In this document: piece by piece, positions 34,839 through 44,607 of the stretch
How positions within the stretch are numbered: position 1 is the first letter of the stretch
How the letters are laid out: the number at the start of each line of letters is the position of its first letter
Origin: Heyndrickxia camelliae
Lineage (GTDB): Bacteria > Bacillota > Bacilli > Bacillales > Bacillaceae_C
Assembly (NCBI RefSeq): GCF_002844575.1
Contig: NZ_PIQO01000012.1
Location: 78,122 to 142,121 of the forward strand
Direction of reading: 5' to 3'
DNA: 64,000 nucleotides
Position numbers and translations under genes: made by a program
The notes under the pieces: model-generated
Databases searched by the model: none
Told to the model about the DNA's origin: nothing
Seen by the model: only the letters and a program-made list of their open reading frames with translations

Positions 34839-35528
34839 CTAAATTAATTTTCCATTGATGGAGAACCATTCATGATACAATTCCTCGGTTGTGAGAAATT
34901 GATAGTCTTTTGAAAATGCCCTTTTAATTTCCTTTGCGTTATCAATTGCAAAGGCAAGCCATTCATGCCCTTCGTCGTGATACGAAAAGTAAGTAGACGG
35001 ATGTAAGCCCGGAGCAATTCTCCTCGAAAAATGGGTTGCCACTCCTTCCCGATAAGACCAAATCAGAGGGCTGTTCCACTTCGTTTTTGTCCAATCCATC
35101 CCCGCATTATATGTCAAAATATTTTGAGCTGCGTGTCCAAATTCATGGGCAACTATTACTCTTAAGTGATCTGAATCTGGTGATAATTTTTCTAAAACGA
35201 ATGTAATGTTAGGAATGATTTGCCGATAATTATATGCGTTGGAACCGAATCCTCCGACAATCAAGTGAACATCAATCGGAAACGTAACTGGATACAGTTT
35301 AGAATATTCTTCTGTTACTTCCTTTATGATTGGAAATACATTTTGATGAACTTCTTTTATCGTTGAAATATATTGTGGGTACTTTTGAATCGATGCGGTG
35401 TATCTTTACAATGGGAAGAAAAATACACCTCGAAAATATCTGGATATTCGGCGTAATAGCTTCTTAAGAAAGGAATGCTAGTTCAAGAAATTATTCAAAA
35501 AGAATGCAGTGGTATCCATTAGTTTCAT
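34839..35528 (-). pseudogene. Decayed zinc protease-like gene (HExxH, DUF2268-like)
   Basis: The last part is open: LIVGGFGSNAYNYRQIIPNI, then the metal motif AHEFGHAAQ and WSYREGVATHFSRRIAPGL, ending at 34839. The same frame extends upstream through SIQKYPQYISTIKEVHQNVF. Before about 35400 the protein continues in other frames (SYYAEYPDIFEVYFSSH; MKLMDTTAFFLNNF), the ATG at 35528 having GGGGG nine bases upstream. So two frameshifts break a protein of about 225 residues. HExxH plus a downstream Glu suggests a gluzincin-type peptidase of the putative Zn-dependent protease group. Confidence 0.6.
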
Positions 35529-35530
35529 AT

Positions 35531-35990
35531 TTATTTGCCCCCATTTTCAGCAATTTTTTTTAATTCGTTTGCGCGTGAAATAATGAATTTTCTCATGTAT
35601 TTCTCCAAAAATAGCTTGTCTGCTAAAACCCCAATGATACCTAGTGGAGATTTATACTGAAACTGGTCAATCATGATGGTTCCTTCCTTCTCTTCCATAA
35701 ATTGATGTGTATGAACAAAAGAGTGAAGGGTACCCTTTACCATAATATCTACAAATCTATTTGGCTTTTCCATTTCGATTATTTGAGCAGTTAATCTTTG
35801 CTTGATTCCGAAATGAACCGCCTCCCACGTTACTGTATCCCCTAGTTCAAGTAGTCCTGAGATGATGCCTCCCACTGCTCTTTCTTTTGTTATACTTGTC
35901 GTTTTCGTATGTATCTCTACATCTCTTGCAAGATCAAAGCATTTTTCAATCGGTGCCTTAATGAAAATTTTTACACTCAATTAATGGCAT
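35531..35990 (-). CDS. SRPBCC family protein, frameshifted near its start
   Basis: A ligand-binding START/SRPBCC fold protein of about 150 residues: FIKAPIEKCFDLARDVEIHT, then HQFMEEKEGTIMIDQFQYKS and FISRANELKKIAE. The natural start seems to be the ATG at 35990 (MPLIEC..., GAGGGAG eight bases upstream), but the frame changes at the five-T run 35968-35972; removing one base would give the family's usual MPxIxxxxFIKAP beginning. Without that, translation would need the poor TTG at 35980. Function unknown; the family contains polyketide-cyclase-like and lipid-binding proteins. Confidence 0.65.
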
Positions 35991-36032
35991 TTGATTTTCT
36001 CCCTCGAATTAGCACTTGTATAGGTAATACTA

Positions 36033-36358
36033 CTATTTTCCGGAAATTCCTTTAATCAAAGCGAGAACCGCTTCCTCAATTAAAATTTGGAATTTTATGC
36101 TCAAATCAATGACTTCGTCTGCAGGGGTTTTTTCATAAAGCAAATCAACACAAATATCATTCAAGGTTACAAAGAAAAAGATATTCCTTTTCCTTTGTAT
36201 GCGGATGAAAATAATCTAGTAATAAATAGCAGAAGCCGTTATAGTAATATCCTTTATATGTTTGTTATTTTTTAGCAACAATACGTAAACAAAAATAACG
36301 GGCATCCAATAAAACTGAATACCCGTACTTTGGAATAAATTTAACTGTTCCAGACCAT
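36033..36358 (-). pseudogene. Remnant of a TetR-type regulator
   Basis: A perfect ribosome site AAGGAGGAG with ATG at 36358 begins MVWNS and hits a stop. Further on, ITRLFSSAYKGKGISFSL changes frame into VTLNDICVDLLYEKTPADEV and IDLSIKFQILIEEAVLALIK to a stop at 36033. The helical C terminus looks like a TetR effector domain end, but the DNA-binding part is missing. It lies directly after the ABC-2 operon on the same strand, so it may have been its regulator. Confidence 0.4.
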
Positions 36359-36409
36359 GTTTCTCCTCCTTAAAAAAATGGCGAAAAGGATGTGTCCCTT
36401 TTTCCCATT

Positions 36410-37555
36410 TCATACAAAATTTCTTACATTGTTATTTCTACTGATTTTGTAGATTGCAATTAGGAAAAACGCTAGAGCAAATGCCAGCAATATCATGAAA
36501 TTCAATGTTAAATGCCCTAATTGTGCGCCTTGCTGTAATTTCGTGATAGTTTCCAATACCCAGTGCTGCGGGAGGAAATCAGATACTTTTTGCAATGCTT
36601 TTGGCATAATCTCGGCAGGGAAGAAACAGCCGGATAACAAGCAGGTTGGAACAATGAATAAGTTTTGCATTGCGCCAGATGCCCCTGTACTGTTAGTAAA
36701 AGCTACCGTAATTTGTGCAAATCCAATTGCCACTAATCCAAATATCAGTAAGATTAAGCCCAGTTGCCAAGCTGGCATATTGATATTGATATGGAATATC
36801 CCCTTAAGAGAAAGTAATGTAATAATAATTTGAATTATCATCACAATAAGATTCACGATGATATTGGCTGAAATATATTTTTTGGCATTAATAGGTGTCG
36901 ATAGAAGTCTGTAATAGGTTCTATTTCCTTTTTCTTTTAAAATAATTTCAGCAAGGGTGCTTGCACTGATTAGCATAATCATTAATAAATACCCCATTGT
37001 TTGATTCGTTATATCTTTATATTTTGATACGTCATTTAAAACACTTGCGGACATTTTTACTTTCGACTGGTGATAATCAACATACATTTTATCGAATTTG
37101 TTTTGATCCCCTCCCGCCGCCTTGCTGATTGCGGAAATATTATCAATATAATTATATAGATAGGATTGGATATAACTCGTAACCGTTGCGCCTTTTATGG
37201 AAGAAATGCTGATATGGTTTGGATTTCCTTTAAGAACACTGTTAGCAAATCCCTTATCAAAGGTAATAACGCAATCGAGTTTTCCTTCCGTAATTTGTTT
37301 CGATACATCAGATTCTTTAAGTTTTTTTACCTTTACATTCTCCAAATCTTTTATAAATTTAATGGTATTTGTTGTAACAGCTTGATGATCATGATTGACA
37401 ATCCCAACTTGCAGTGTCGTTCCACCTGAACCCCCATAGGAAAGAAGGGAGATAAATATTCCAATCAGAGGAGTGCATATATATAACAGAATTCCTTTTT
37501 TACTTTTAAACGTTACTCTCAACGTATTTTTCACTAACCAAAATATATCCTTCAT
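36410..37555 (-). CDS. ABC-2 type exporter permease
   Basis: A 381-residue permease: one N-terminal helix (about 20-40), a large extracytoplasmic domain (45-190) and five or six C-terminal helices. GNRTYYRLLSTPINAKKYIS is the conserved ABC-2 coupling region, and LSGCFFPAEIMPKALQKVSD, LPQHWVLE the usual late motif. It is two bases downstream of a second permease gene, and the ATP-binding gene is first; together they form a three-gene exporter like B. subtilis LnrLMN. Substrate not deducible; relatives export lipid-like antibiotics. Confidence 0.82.
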   Translation of the reverse strand: MKDIFWLVKNTLRVTFKSKKGILLYICTPLIGIFISLLSYGGSGGTTLQVGIVNHDHQAVTTNTIKFIKDLENVKVKKLKESDVSKQITEGKLDCVITFDKGFANSVLKGNPNHISISSIKGATVTSYIQSYLYNYIDNISAISKAAGGDQNKFDKMYVDYHQSKVKMSASVLNDVSKYKDITNQTMGYLLMIMLISASTLAEIILKEKGNRTYYRLLSTPINAKKYISANIIVNLIVMIIQIIITLLSLKGIFHININMPAWQLGLILLIFGLVAIGFAQITVAFTNSTGASGAMQNLFIVPTCLLSGCFFPAEIMPKALQKVSDFLPQHWVLETITKLQQGAQLGHLTLNFMILLAFALAFFLIAIYKISRNNNVRNFV

Positions 37556-37557
37556 GT

Positions 37558-38673
37558 TTATAACCCCTCCCGTCTTTGGAAAGATACTACCGCTATCAGC
37601 ATCATAATAAGCGTTATCCCTATATTCAGGATTATGGAAGGAATAGCAGCCCCAAGATCATTCGCATAAATCACTTTGGTAATCCCTTCAATTACCCAAG
37701 ATAATGGTGAAAGTTTTGGAATATTTCCTGCATAGTCAATTTTAAAATAAGCACCACCTATGAAGGAGGCTATTTGAATAACTATCATCACAATGGTTCG
37801 GGCCGCTCCGCCTGTTTTGGTGATATAGCTTACTCCAAGCCCAAAACTGACAGCCATCAGCACTTCTGTTAACAAAACAAGGAATATAACTCCCAAATGA
37901 TCTCCCCAATTTGCTTTAAAAACAAATTTGCTAAATAAAACAACGATGACAATAAAGATAAAATTTATTGTTATACTTCCCAATACTTTTCCTAAAAATA
38001 TTTCACTTTTGCGAGCAGGCGATACTAATAGCCGATCCCCTGTTTTCCTTGCTATTTCCGTATTCATTAAGGAAGTACCGTTCAGTGCAGCGTAAAAGGC
38101 AATCATGGCGGTCATGGCAATCGCATAATAATCCATTGCACCTGGTGATTTTGCAGCATGTAAGGATGTTTCTTTTATATACTGTTTGGAGTGATTCGAT
38201 GCAAGAACCATATTCACTTTACTTGGATCAACTTTTGCTACCGACATAGCAACATTGTATTTATCGACAAAAGCAGTCAACATTCCTTGAATAATGTTTC
38301 CTTCAATACTATTCCGATCACTTTCATATAACTTGATTCCATTGTTTGAAATCTTCACATAACCGTCAACATTATTCTGTTTTACTGCTTTCTTTCCATC
38401 TACATTCCCTGTTGCCTCTTTAAACTGAATCCCTGATTTTGCCGTTTCCTTTTTTAATGTTTCAAATGACTGTGCCAATTGATTATTCCCCAGATTCTTA
38501 TATAGAACATGAATGTTATCGATTGAAATCTTACTTGTACTGAATGCATTTGATAGCGCCATCCCAAGTACCAACATAAACACAATTGGAAAAGCGATCA
38601 TGAAAACAAACATCCGAAAATCTCGAAAGGTTTGCTTTAACTCTTTTAAAAAGATGTTGACAATATTCAACAT
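37558..38673 (-). CDS. ABC-2 type exporter permease
   Basis: A 371-residue permease of the same architecture as its downstream partner: N-terminal helix (20-42), extracytoplasmic region to about 180, then helices with ARKTGDRLLVSPARKSEIFL and GGAYFKIDYAGNIPKLSPLS, WVIEGI. The two differ enough to form a heterodimer. Second gene of the exporter operon, 15 bases after the ATPase. Confidence 0.82.
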   Translation of the reverse strand: MLNIVNIFLKELKQTFRDFRMFVFMIAFPIVFMLVLGMALSNAFSTSKISIDNIHVLYKNLGNNQLAQSFETLKKETAKSGIQFKEATGNVDGKKAVKQNNVDGYVKISNNGIKLYESDRNSIEGNIIQGMLTAFVDKYNVAMSVAKVDPSKVNMVLASNHSKQYIKETSLHAAKSPGAMDYYAIAMTAMIAFYAALNGTSLMNTEIARKTGDRLLVSPARKSEIFLGKVLGSITINFIFIVIVVLFSKFVFKANWGDHLGVIFLVLLTEVLMAVSFGLGVSYITKTGGAARTIVMIVIQIASFIGGAYFKIDYAGNIPKLSPLSWVIEGITKVIYANDLGAAIPSIILNIGITLIMMLIAVVSFQRREGL

Positions 38674-38688
38674 TATCCCTCCCTTCTT

Positions 38689-39624
38689 TTAATCACGCAG
38701 GTTTCTCCCTGTTAACGTCAAGAACACCGTTTCAAGATTTGGTTCCTGCTCTTCTAAAGAACGTATTTCTGCACCATTTTTTATTAACTGTTCAATGATC
38801 TTATTTAAATTATTCACTCCTGCATCACTATGGATTTTAATAACATTCTCTTCTATTTGAACTGCCTCCACTCCGTTAATTGCCTGCAGAGTATTCAGAT
38901 CAAGACCTTCCGTCGATTTCACTTCAATCCAAATATCTTTCGTATTGGTTATGATGGATTTCAACTGCTCTTTCGTACCCTCCGCAATAATTTGGCCGTG
39001 ATCAACAATAGCAATGCGAGTACAGATTTCCTCTACTTCTTCCATATAATGACTTGTGTAAATGATCGTACTTCCCATTTCATTAAGCTTGCGTACAGAG
39101 TTAAGGATATAGTTTCTGGATTGCGGGTCGATACCTACAGTCGGTTCATCCATAATAATCAATTTTGGCCGATGGGCAATAGCACATGCTATGTTCAGGC
39201 GCCTTTTCATCCCGCCGGAAAAATTCTTTGGATAGTTTTTATGCTTATCACTGAGGCCAACAAACGCGAGCGCTTCCTTTACCCGGGCATCTAATACAGC
39301 GCCCCTTAACCCGTACAATCCAGCAAAAAAACGGACATTTTCATATGCAGTTAGATCTTCGTAAATGGCTAAATCCTGTGGTACTATCCCGATATTCATT
39401 TTTGCAAACCGGTTATGTTTGACGGCATTCTTCCCAAGGATATTAATAACCCCTTCGTTGCTTCTTAACAGTCCAGATATCATATTGATGGTCGTGCTCT
39501 TACCCGCTCCGTTTGCACCTAAAAATCCGAAAATCTCCCCTTCTTCAATTTTTAAAGACATATTATCCACCGCGATAAAGTCACCGAATTTCTTCGTTAA
39601 ATTTTTTATCTCCAACACGTTCAC
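38689..39624 (-). CDS. ABC transporter ATP-binding protein (NatA/LnrL type)
   Basis: A 311-residue ATPase. Walker A GANGAGKST at about 36-44, Q loop GIVPQDLAIY, signature FSGGMKRR, Walker B KLIIMDEPTVGIDP, switch His in TSHYMEE. The last 90 residues form the DUF4162-like domain usual in exporters of this type. GTG start seven bases from AGGAG. First gene of the operon. Its 5' untranslated region runs straight into an intergenic repeat (39645-39797), so the promoter must lie in or beyond that element. Confidence 0.87.
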   Translation of the reverse strand: MNVLEIKNLTKKFGDFIAVDNMSLKIEEGEIFGFLGANGAGKSTTINMISGLLRSNEGVINILGKNAVKHNRFAKMNIGIVPQDLAIYEDLTAYENVRFFAGLYGLRGAVLDARVKEALAFVGLSDKHKNYPKNFSGGMKRRLNIACAIAHRPKLIIMDEPTVGIDPQSRNYILNSVRKLNEMGSTIIYTSHYMEEVEEICTRIAIVDHGQIIAEGTKEQLKSIITNTKDIWIEVKSTEGLDLNTLQAINGVEAVQIEENVIKIHSDAGVNNLNKIIEQLIKNGAEIRSLEEQEPNLETVFLTLTGRNLRD

Positions 39625-39644
39625 GTTTTTTCTCCTCTCCATTA

Positions 39645-39797
39645 GAAAAGCGAAAGCGCCTTTCTCATCGGTATACGGATTTCGTAGTCACAGGCGAGAC
39701 AAAGGAAACCGAGTTGTGATAGTTCACGAGCTGAGGTTTCACCCGCAGGAAGAAGACCAGAAACCCGAGCTAGCGGGATAGGCGCTGCAGCTAGACA
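39645..39797. repeat. Bacillaceae intergenic repeat with AGCGCCT ends
   Basis: The segment begins GAAAAGCGAAAGCGCCT and ends AGGCGCTGCAGCTAGACA, with GC-rich sequence between that is unlike the surroundings. Elements with these ends are scattered between genes in many Bacillaceae chromosomes, from memory. It is not coding. It lies 21 bases before the start of the ABC exporter operon. Confidence 0.65.
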
Positions 39798-39832
39798 TGT
39801 ATTAATAGTTTCTGATGATATTATATGAAAAA

Positions 39833-39858
39833 GGAATGCACTCCCATAAGTGCATTCC
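39833..39858 (-). terminator. Terminator of the amidotransferase-like hydrolase gene
   Basis: GGAATGCACT and AGTGCATTCC pair around a six-base loop; the minus strand continues TTTTTCATA. Confidence 0.8.
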
Positions 39859-39869
39859 TTCATTGTTTT

Positions 39870-39889
39870 AACATGAGAATTCTCATGTT
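39870..39889. promoter_or_regulatory. Perfect 20-base palindrome
   Basis: AACATGAGAATTCTCATGTT reads identically on both strands and lies 26 bases after the hydrolase stop codon, before the terminator. It could be part of a double terminator or an operator. Confidence 0.35.
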
Positions 39890-39914
39890 TTTCATATGAG
39901 GTTTTTAGATAGAG

Positions 39915-40640
39915 TTATTTACCCTGATTACATGCTTTGATAAACTCTGCAAATAGACGATCCATCTGAAAATTATCGCCCATTTCCTCCGGATGCCACT
40001 GAACACCCAACAGCCAATTTTCTTCCATATTCATTGCTTCAATAGCTTCTATAATTCCGTCAAATGCCCGAGCTGTTACCTTTATTCCAGGTGCAAGATT
40101 ATTGACAGCTTGATGGTGAAAACTATTCACCCGCACTGCGTGCAAACCAAGGATGGAGAAAAGCAAGCTATTTTTATTTATTTTAACGCTGTGAGAAGCA
40201 GTTTCACTGGATGCCTTTTGAGTGTGCTGAATACAATTAGGAACGATACTTTCAATATCCTGCAAGAGAGTACCACCTAGTGCTACATTCAAGACATGCA
40301 TCCCTCTGCAAATCGCCAATACCGGTACTTTCTTTTTTCTTGCTTCCTGTACTAAACTTATTTCAAATTGATCCCGCTCTAGTTTTGTTTTTTCCAACTT
40401 TGGATGAGGTTCCTCATGATAAGAGAAAGGATCTATATCTTCCCCGCCACTTAAAATAATACCATCACATATGCTTATCCAATGTTCTGCCATTTCTTGT
40501 TTCGCAACAGCAAGAATAACAGGAATACCCCCTGCTTTAGTTATTGCTTCACAATAACTAATCGGAAGAATAGAGCTTTCTTGGCCATTATATTTAACCG
40601 ATGAACTAGCAATACCGATAACTGTTTTTTTCATATTCAA
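39915..40640 (-). CDS. Class I glutamine amidotransferase-like hydrolase (PuuD family)
   Basis: A 241-residue enzyme of the gamma-glutamyl-GABA hydrolase family (peptidase C26). Catalytic triad: Cys near 111 in PVLAICRGMHVLNV, His and Glu in GVQWHPEEMG near 219. The loop SGGEDIDPFSYHEEPHP is the family's substrate region. Members cleave gamma-glutamyl amides in putrescine or GABA metabolism; here no polyamine genes are adjacent. TTG start with GAGGAG ten bases upstream; the ATG at the third codon is possible. Confidence 0.83.
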   Translation of the reverse strand: MNMKKTVIGIASSSVKYNGQESSILPISYCEAITKAGGIPVILAVAKQEMAEHWISICDGIILSGGEDIDPFSYHEEPHPKLEKTKLERDQFEISLVQEARKKKVPVLAICRGMHVLNVALGGTLLQDIESIVPNCIQHTQKASSETASHSVKINKNSLLFSILGLHAVRVNSFHHQAVNNLAPGIKVTARAFDGIIEAIEAMNMEENWLLGVQWHPEEMGDNFQMDRLFAEFIKACNQGK

Positions 40641-41700
40641 TAAATGTTCTCTCCTCTTTCAAAACAATACTTATTAAGAGTATTTCCTTTTAAAGAAGGA
40701 GCTATTTATGAATATAGAAAGGGTAAAAATAAAATCCAAAATTGTTGCAAGGTAATAAAAAAATGGCGTTCTGGTTTATTATTTAACTAATGCATCCCAA
40801 GCTTAATTAAACTTCGTTAACTTCAGTGCTAATTAACAGCAAGAAAAAATGGGATGAAATAGTAGAACTTATTACTTGTTTGAAATTGAAGCTAACGGCA
40901 AGCCTGTATACTTATTAGTAGAATAGGGCAATATTAGTAATTTTACTAATAATAAGCGAGATGCTGAAAAAAAGTTCTTGTTTATGGTGAAGTAACTGAA
41001 GGTAAATATTAAGCATTATGAAAAAAAATCTTGACCCAACTCATTATTCTTTGAAGTATCAAAAAATTTTCCGCTATATAAAAAATTATGACTAAAAGGT
41101 ATTTATGATTTACTAAGGTGAGTAGCTGAATATCATTTGTTACGGAAGCCACAGGCGAACGTATAGCTTCTTACCCCTAGTTTACTACAAGTAAACTGGA
41201 TTCCTTTTCTATAGACTCCAATAATGGCAGGTTAAAATTTTTTGTGATAAATCAAGGGGGAAGAAGAAATGTGAAAGACTCCCACTAGCATAAGCTTTAT
41301 AAGAAGAACCAGATTGCTCTTTCCAATTGTCTACTTGCCATATTGAAAAACAGCCTCTCTCAAATGTATATCATATCCACAAACTATTAGCTGGATTTGT
41401 TTAAGTACATTATTTCACAAACTCTCCTTTTAAAAAAATTAACGATGCCTTTTTAGACATCGCATTCTCAGTAATATATAAACTTTTTATTTATTATTAA
41501 CTTCGAATTACTACCTTAGTTCCAGTTTTGATTAAATCCATTTAGCATCTGAAATGGTTAACGAATACAGCTACGGGATGCTTTTTGTCCCAGTTTTTGG
41601 GCCCATAGTGTACTTACAGGTTGAGATTAGGTCAAAGGACAATATAACTATTAATTACACAAAGAGATTTACTCTAAGTCCCGGTTAAAAAAAATTGTTT
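40641..41700. other. 1-kb gap without an intact gene
   Basis: Apart from the remnant at 40873-41012, no frame over 60 codons with a start and ribosome site is visible on either strand. A start-stop pair (ATGTGA) follows a strong AAGGGGGAAGAAGAA at about 41255-41276. Short hairpins occur near 41445 (GATGCCTTTTTAGACATC) and 41577. The stretch looks like eroded DNA. Confidence 0.5.
40873..41012 (+). pseudogene. Remnant of a small unidentified protein gene
   Basis: One plus frame reads YLFEIEANGKPVYLLVE, an in-frame TAG, then ISNFTNNKRDAEK; after a seven-A run the frame changes and reads VLVYGEVTEGKY to a TAA at 41012. The pieces make a plausible 45-residue end of one protein. Family unknown. 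Confidence 0.4.
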
Positions 41701-42528
41701 TTAATAACTTCTTCTGTATATTCTCTGGTAAAACAAAAAGACTCTTTGAGTTGTAAATCCCACTAAAAGGATGATCACAAGCAATAATGTTATGGTTGCT
41801 CCTGGTGGTGTGCCGAGATTATATGAAGAAATTAAACCGGTGTATACACTGAATATAGCGACAAAAATTGCAGTAAAAATAACAACCTTAAAACCCTTGG
41901 CCAATTTAATCGCAAAAGAAGCAGGTAACACTAATAACGCTGAAACTAATAACACACCTATTGTAGGAATGATGACAGAAATTGCTAGACCTGTAAGCAT
42001 ACTAAATGATAAAGATAATAAATTTGTATTGATTCCACTTGTTTGGGCTGTGTCTTCATCAAAAGTTAATAAAAATAAAGATCGTTTAAACAAGACAAAA
42101 TAAATAAGAACAATGATTGTGACCCCTAATAATGTGTAAACCTGCTCATTACTAATGGTTACAATGGAACCAAATAAATATTGTTCTATATTTGGACTCA
42201 TGCCTCCTTCTGTAATACTCATCAAAAATAATGCAAAGGATAATCCAGCCGTCATTAATATGGCTATCGATACTTCTGAATACGATTGGTATGATCTTCG
42301 CATATATTCAATCCCAATGGCTCCCATCATGACAACAGCAATACCTGATAAGGTAATATTCGAATGAATAAAAAAACCAATGGCAACCCCCGCTAAAGAG
42401 ATATGAGATAAGGTATCTGCCATCAATGCTTGCCTTCTTAAAACAAGGAAGATGCCTATTATAGGAGCGATAATTGCAATGAGTCCGCCTGCCCAAAATG
42501 CCCGTTGCATGAACTCAAGGTTAAACAT
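41701..42528 (-). CDS. znuB: Zinc ABC transporter permease ZnuB/AdcB
   Basis: A 275-residue ABC-3 family permease with about eight or nine helices. Family features: [20 protein letters not shown] near residue 35 (the H-containing coupling region), [19 protein letters not shown], and [19 protein letters not shown]. Its start lies 70 bases inside the 3' end of the ATPase gene, with CGGAGAG upstream, so translation is coupled. It moves zinc delivered by ZnuA across the membrane. Confidence 0.88.
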   Translation of the reverse strand: MFNLEFMQRAFWAGGLIAIIAPIIGIFLVLRRQALMADTLSHISLAGVAIGFFIHSNITLSGIAVVMMGAIGIEYMRRSYQSYSEVSIAILMTAGLSFALFLMSITEGGMSPNIEQYLFGSIVTISNEQVYTLLGVTIIVLIYFVLFKRSLFLLTFDEDTAQTSGINTNLLSLSFSMLTGLAISVIIPTIGVLLVSALLVLPASFAIKLAKGFKVVIFTAIFVAIFSVYTGLISSYNLGTPPGATITLLLVIILLVGFTTQRVFLFYQRIYRRSY

Positions 42529-43187
42529 TTCCACTCTCCGTGTTCCCCTTTCTCCAAATGAATCATTTTATCAAAGCTGTCACCAGCTTCTTCCTGGTCA
42601 TGAGTGACCATTACAACTGTTCTTTTATGCAGTCTAACTTGATGCTTCATAAACTTATAAAAACTTACTCTACTATCGTAATCCATTCCAGTAGTGGGTT
42701 CATCCAAGACTAACAAATCTGGTTCTGTCGCAAGAACTCTAGCAATGCAAATTTTTTGTTTCTGCCCCCCAGATAACGAGCCGATTTTCTCATTTTTGAA
42801 TTCCCACATTCCCACCATGTTTAATGCATTTTCCACTATTTCATGATCAAGTTTGGTAAGTCTTTGATACCACTTTTTATCTTGGAATCTACCAGAACGA
42901 ACAAGTTCGATGACACTACTAGGAAATCCTACATTAAATGATGCGATCTGTTGAGGGACATACCCTACTTTTAAAGGGTTTCCCATTGAATTAGTTTTAC
43001 TTAAATAAATTCGCCCTGACCACGGCTTAATTAAGCCTAACATTAATTTCAGTATAGTTGACTTTGAAGCACCGTTTGCTCCTGTAACTCCAACAAACTC
43101 TCCAGAAGCTATTTCAAATGAAACACTATTTAATGTTGGAATATGAGTATAGCCAAACGTAACATTCTCTAATGCAGCTAACTTCAT
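42459..43187 (-). CDS. znuC: Zinc ABC transporter ATP-binding protein ZnuC/AdcC
   Basis: A 242-residue ATPase. Walker A reads GANGASKST at 36-44, with Ser in place of the last Gly; I recall the same change in Bacillus ZnuC, so it is probably functional. Signature [16 protein letters not shown], Walker [13 protein letters not shown], switch MVTHDQEE. The C terminus [13 protein letters not shown] carries two Cys and a His that could bind zinc. ATG start with AGGAG eight bases upstream. Middle gene of znuA-znuC-znuB. Confidence 0.88.
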   Translation of the reverse strand: MKLAALENVTFGYTHIPTLNSVSFEIASGEFVGVTGANGASKSTILKLMLGLIKPWSGRIYLSKTNSMGNPLKVGYVPQQIASFNVGFPSSVIELVRSGRFQDKKWYQRLTKLDHEIVENALNMVGMWEFKNEKIGSLSGGQKQKICIARVLATEPDLLVLDEPTTGMDYDSRVSFYKFMKHQVRLHKRTVVMVTHDQEEAGDSFDKMIHLEKGEHGEWKCLTLSSCNGHFGQADSLQLSLL

Positions 43188-43241
43188 TGATTGCACTCCT
43201 TCCTGAATAGGAGCGTCGGCTTTTATGACGCCCTTTTTGAG

Positions 43242-44195
43242 CTACTCATTTAATGTTTTTTCCAAGCTTTTTAAATTCTCTTCCATTTCGGTAATATAGT
43301 CTAAACCTTTTTCTTGATCCTTCTTACTTAATCCCTCAAGTGTATTAAGTACTTCGATTTTAGCCCCAATTTCATTTGCCAGTGTCTTCGCAACCTTCGG
43401 AGAAGCAACTTCTTCATAATAAATCACTTTTAGATTATGGGATTTCGCAAATTTCTTTAACTCTCCTAATTTAGCAGGACTAGGCTCTTGATCTGGTGAA
43501 AGTCCTGCGATAGGAACCTGGGTCAGATGATACGTTCTTGCCAGGTATCCAAATGCTGCATGCTGGGTGATTATTTCACGTTTTTTAACATTTTGCAGTG
43601 CTGTTCGATAGGCCTTATCTAGTTTTTCAAGTTCTTGCAAATACGTTTTACTATTATTCTCATAATAATTCTTATTTTTAGGATCAACTTTTACTAGCGT
43701 CTGAGTAATATTGGTTACTTCTTTTTGAGCTAATGCAGGACTTAACCATACATGAGGATCCATTTGAGTTTGTTTATTCTTAGCTGTTGAATCTTCTTCA
43801 GCTACTCCTTTCATTAGATGAATTCCTTTACTTGCTTCTACATACTGTGGACCCTTATTCCCTAAACTTTTTTGGATATTCGGAACCCATGTCTCAAGAA
43901 ACTTACTGTTATACACAAGAACATTGGCATTTTGAATTTTCAACATATCCTTCGGAGATGGCTCCCAATCATGGGGTTCAACATTTGAAGGAATTAAAAG
44001 CTCTACATCAGCCATATTTCCAGCAATGTTTCTAGTGAATTCATACATTGGATAAAAGGTCGTAACAATATGGATTTTTTTATCCTTCCCACCCTTTTCC
44101 TTATTTTCACTATTGTCATTCTTACTGCAACCTTGTAAACAAATAAATGCTATACATAGAATCATGAGTGCTTTTAAATTAATTACTTTCTTCAC
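43242..44195 (-). CDS. znuA: Zinc-binding lipoprotein ZnuA/AdcA
   Basis: A 317-residue cluster A-I solute-binding protein. Signal peptide with lipobox LQGC (Cys23). Zinc ligands: His in EPHDWEPS (about 75), DPHVWLSP (about 146) and TQHAAFGY (about 211), plus the acidic EEVASPK region. A short Lys/Glu/Asn-rich linker follows the Cys. No long His-rich loop between ligands. GTG start after GGAGGGAATTAG. First gene of the zinc operon, with three Zur boxes upstream. Confidence 0.9.
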   Translation of the reverse strand: MKKVINLKALMILCIAFICLQGCSKNDNSENKEKGGKDKKIHIVTTFYPMYEFTRNIAGNMADVELLIPSNVEPHDWEPSPKDMLKIQNANVLVYNSKFLETWVPNIQKSLGNKGPQYVEASKGIHLMKGVAEEDSTAKNKQTQMDPHVWLSPALAQKEVTNITQTLVKVDPKNKNYYENNSKTYLQELEKLDKAYRTALQNVKKREIITQHAAFGYLARTYHLTQVPIAGLSPDQEPSPAKLGELKKFAKSHNLKVIYYEEVASPKVAKTLANEIGAKIEVLNTLEGLSKKDQEKGLDYITEMEENLKSLEKTLNE

Positions 44196-44220
44196 CTAAT
44201 TCCCTCCAAACACTTTGAAT

Positions 44221-44241
44221 AAAATGTAATGATTACGATTT
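44221..44241. promoter_or_regulatory. Zur box 1
   Basis: Matches about 19 of 21 positions of the Bacillus Zur consensus (AAATCGTAATNATTACGATTT). It lies 26 bases before the znuA start codon, where it would block transcription when zinc is plentiful. Confidence 0.8.
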
Positions 44242-44282
44242 ATTATTGAAAACTTCATTAAAAAATAGATATCTTTAAGGAT

Positions 44283-44303
44283 AATTCGAAATCATTACGA
44301 TTT
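44283..44303. promoter_or_regulatory. Zur box 2
   Basis: The right half CATTACGATTT is perfect and the left half AATTCGAAAT differs at two positions. It is 62 bases (about six turns) from box 1. Confidence 0.7.
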
Positions 44304-44384
44304 AGAATCAATAATAAACACATAAACTTATTTTATATGTAAACATTAATTTAAAATATCCATTATCCACTTCGATTTTTATTT

Positions 44385-44405
44385 AAATCGTAATGATTAC
44401 GTTTA
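44385..44405. promoter_or_regulatory. Zur box 3
   Basis: AAATCGTAATGATTACGTTTA, about 19 of 21 positions of the consensus. It is about 190 bases before znuA with no divergent gene, so it probably adds cooperative binding or marks an upstream promoter. The rest of 44206-44607 shows no gene. Confidence 0.75.
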
Positions 44406-44607
44406 TTATATTAACGTTGTTCCGATATCATGTCAAACATTGTTTTTTTAATACTCCTTTTTTTATGACGACCTATACTAAATAATTATTTCCCTTTTTT
44501 AATTCCTTGTTCAACTAAGCTGCCAGTTCGTATTATAAGGTTAAACGAATGCTAAATATTTCTGGTTGACCTGTAACCATCTGCCTCTATACAAAAATAA
44601 TAAAAAA

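Noticed and set aside
34678..34869. 63-codon frame on the minus strand across the 21-base repeats
   Set aside because: It stays open only because the repeat is 21 bases (a multiple of three); the sequence is a repeat array.
36087..36275. 62-codon plus-strand frame
   Set aside because: It is antisense to the TetR remnant, whose minus-strand reading makes better protein sense.
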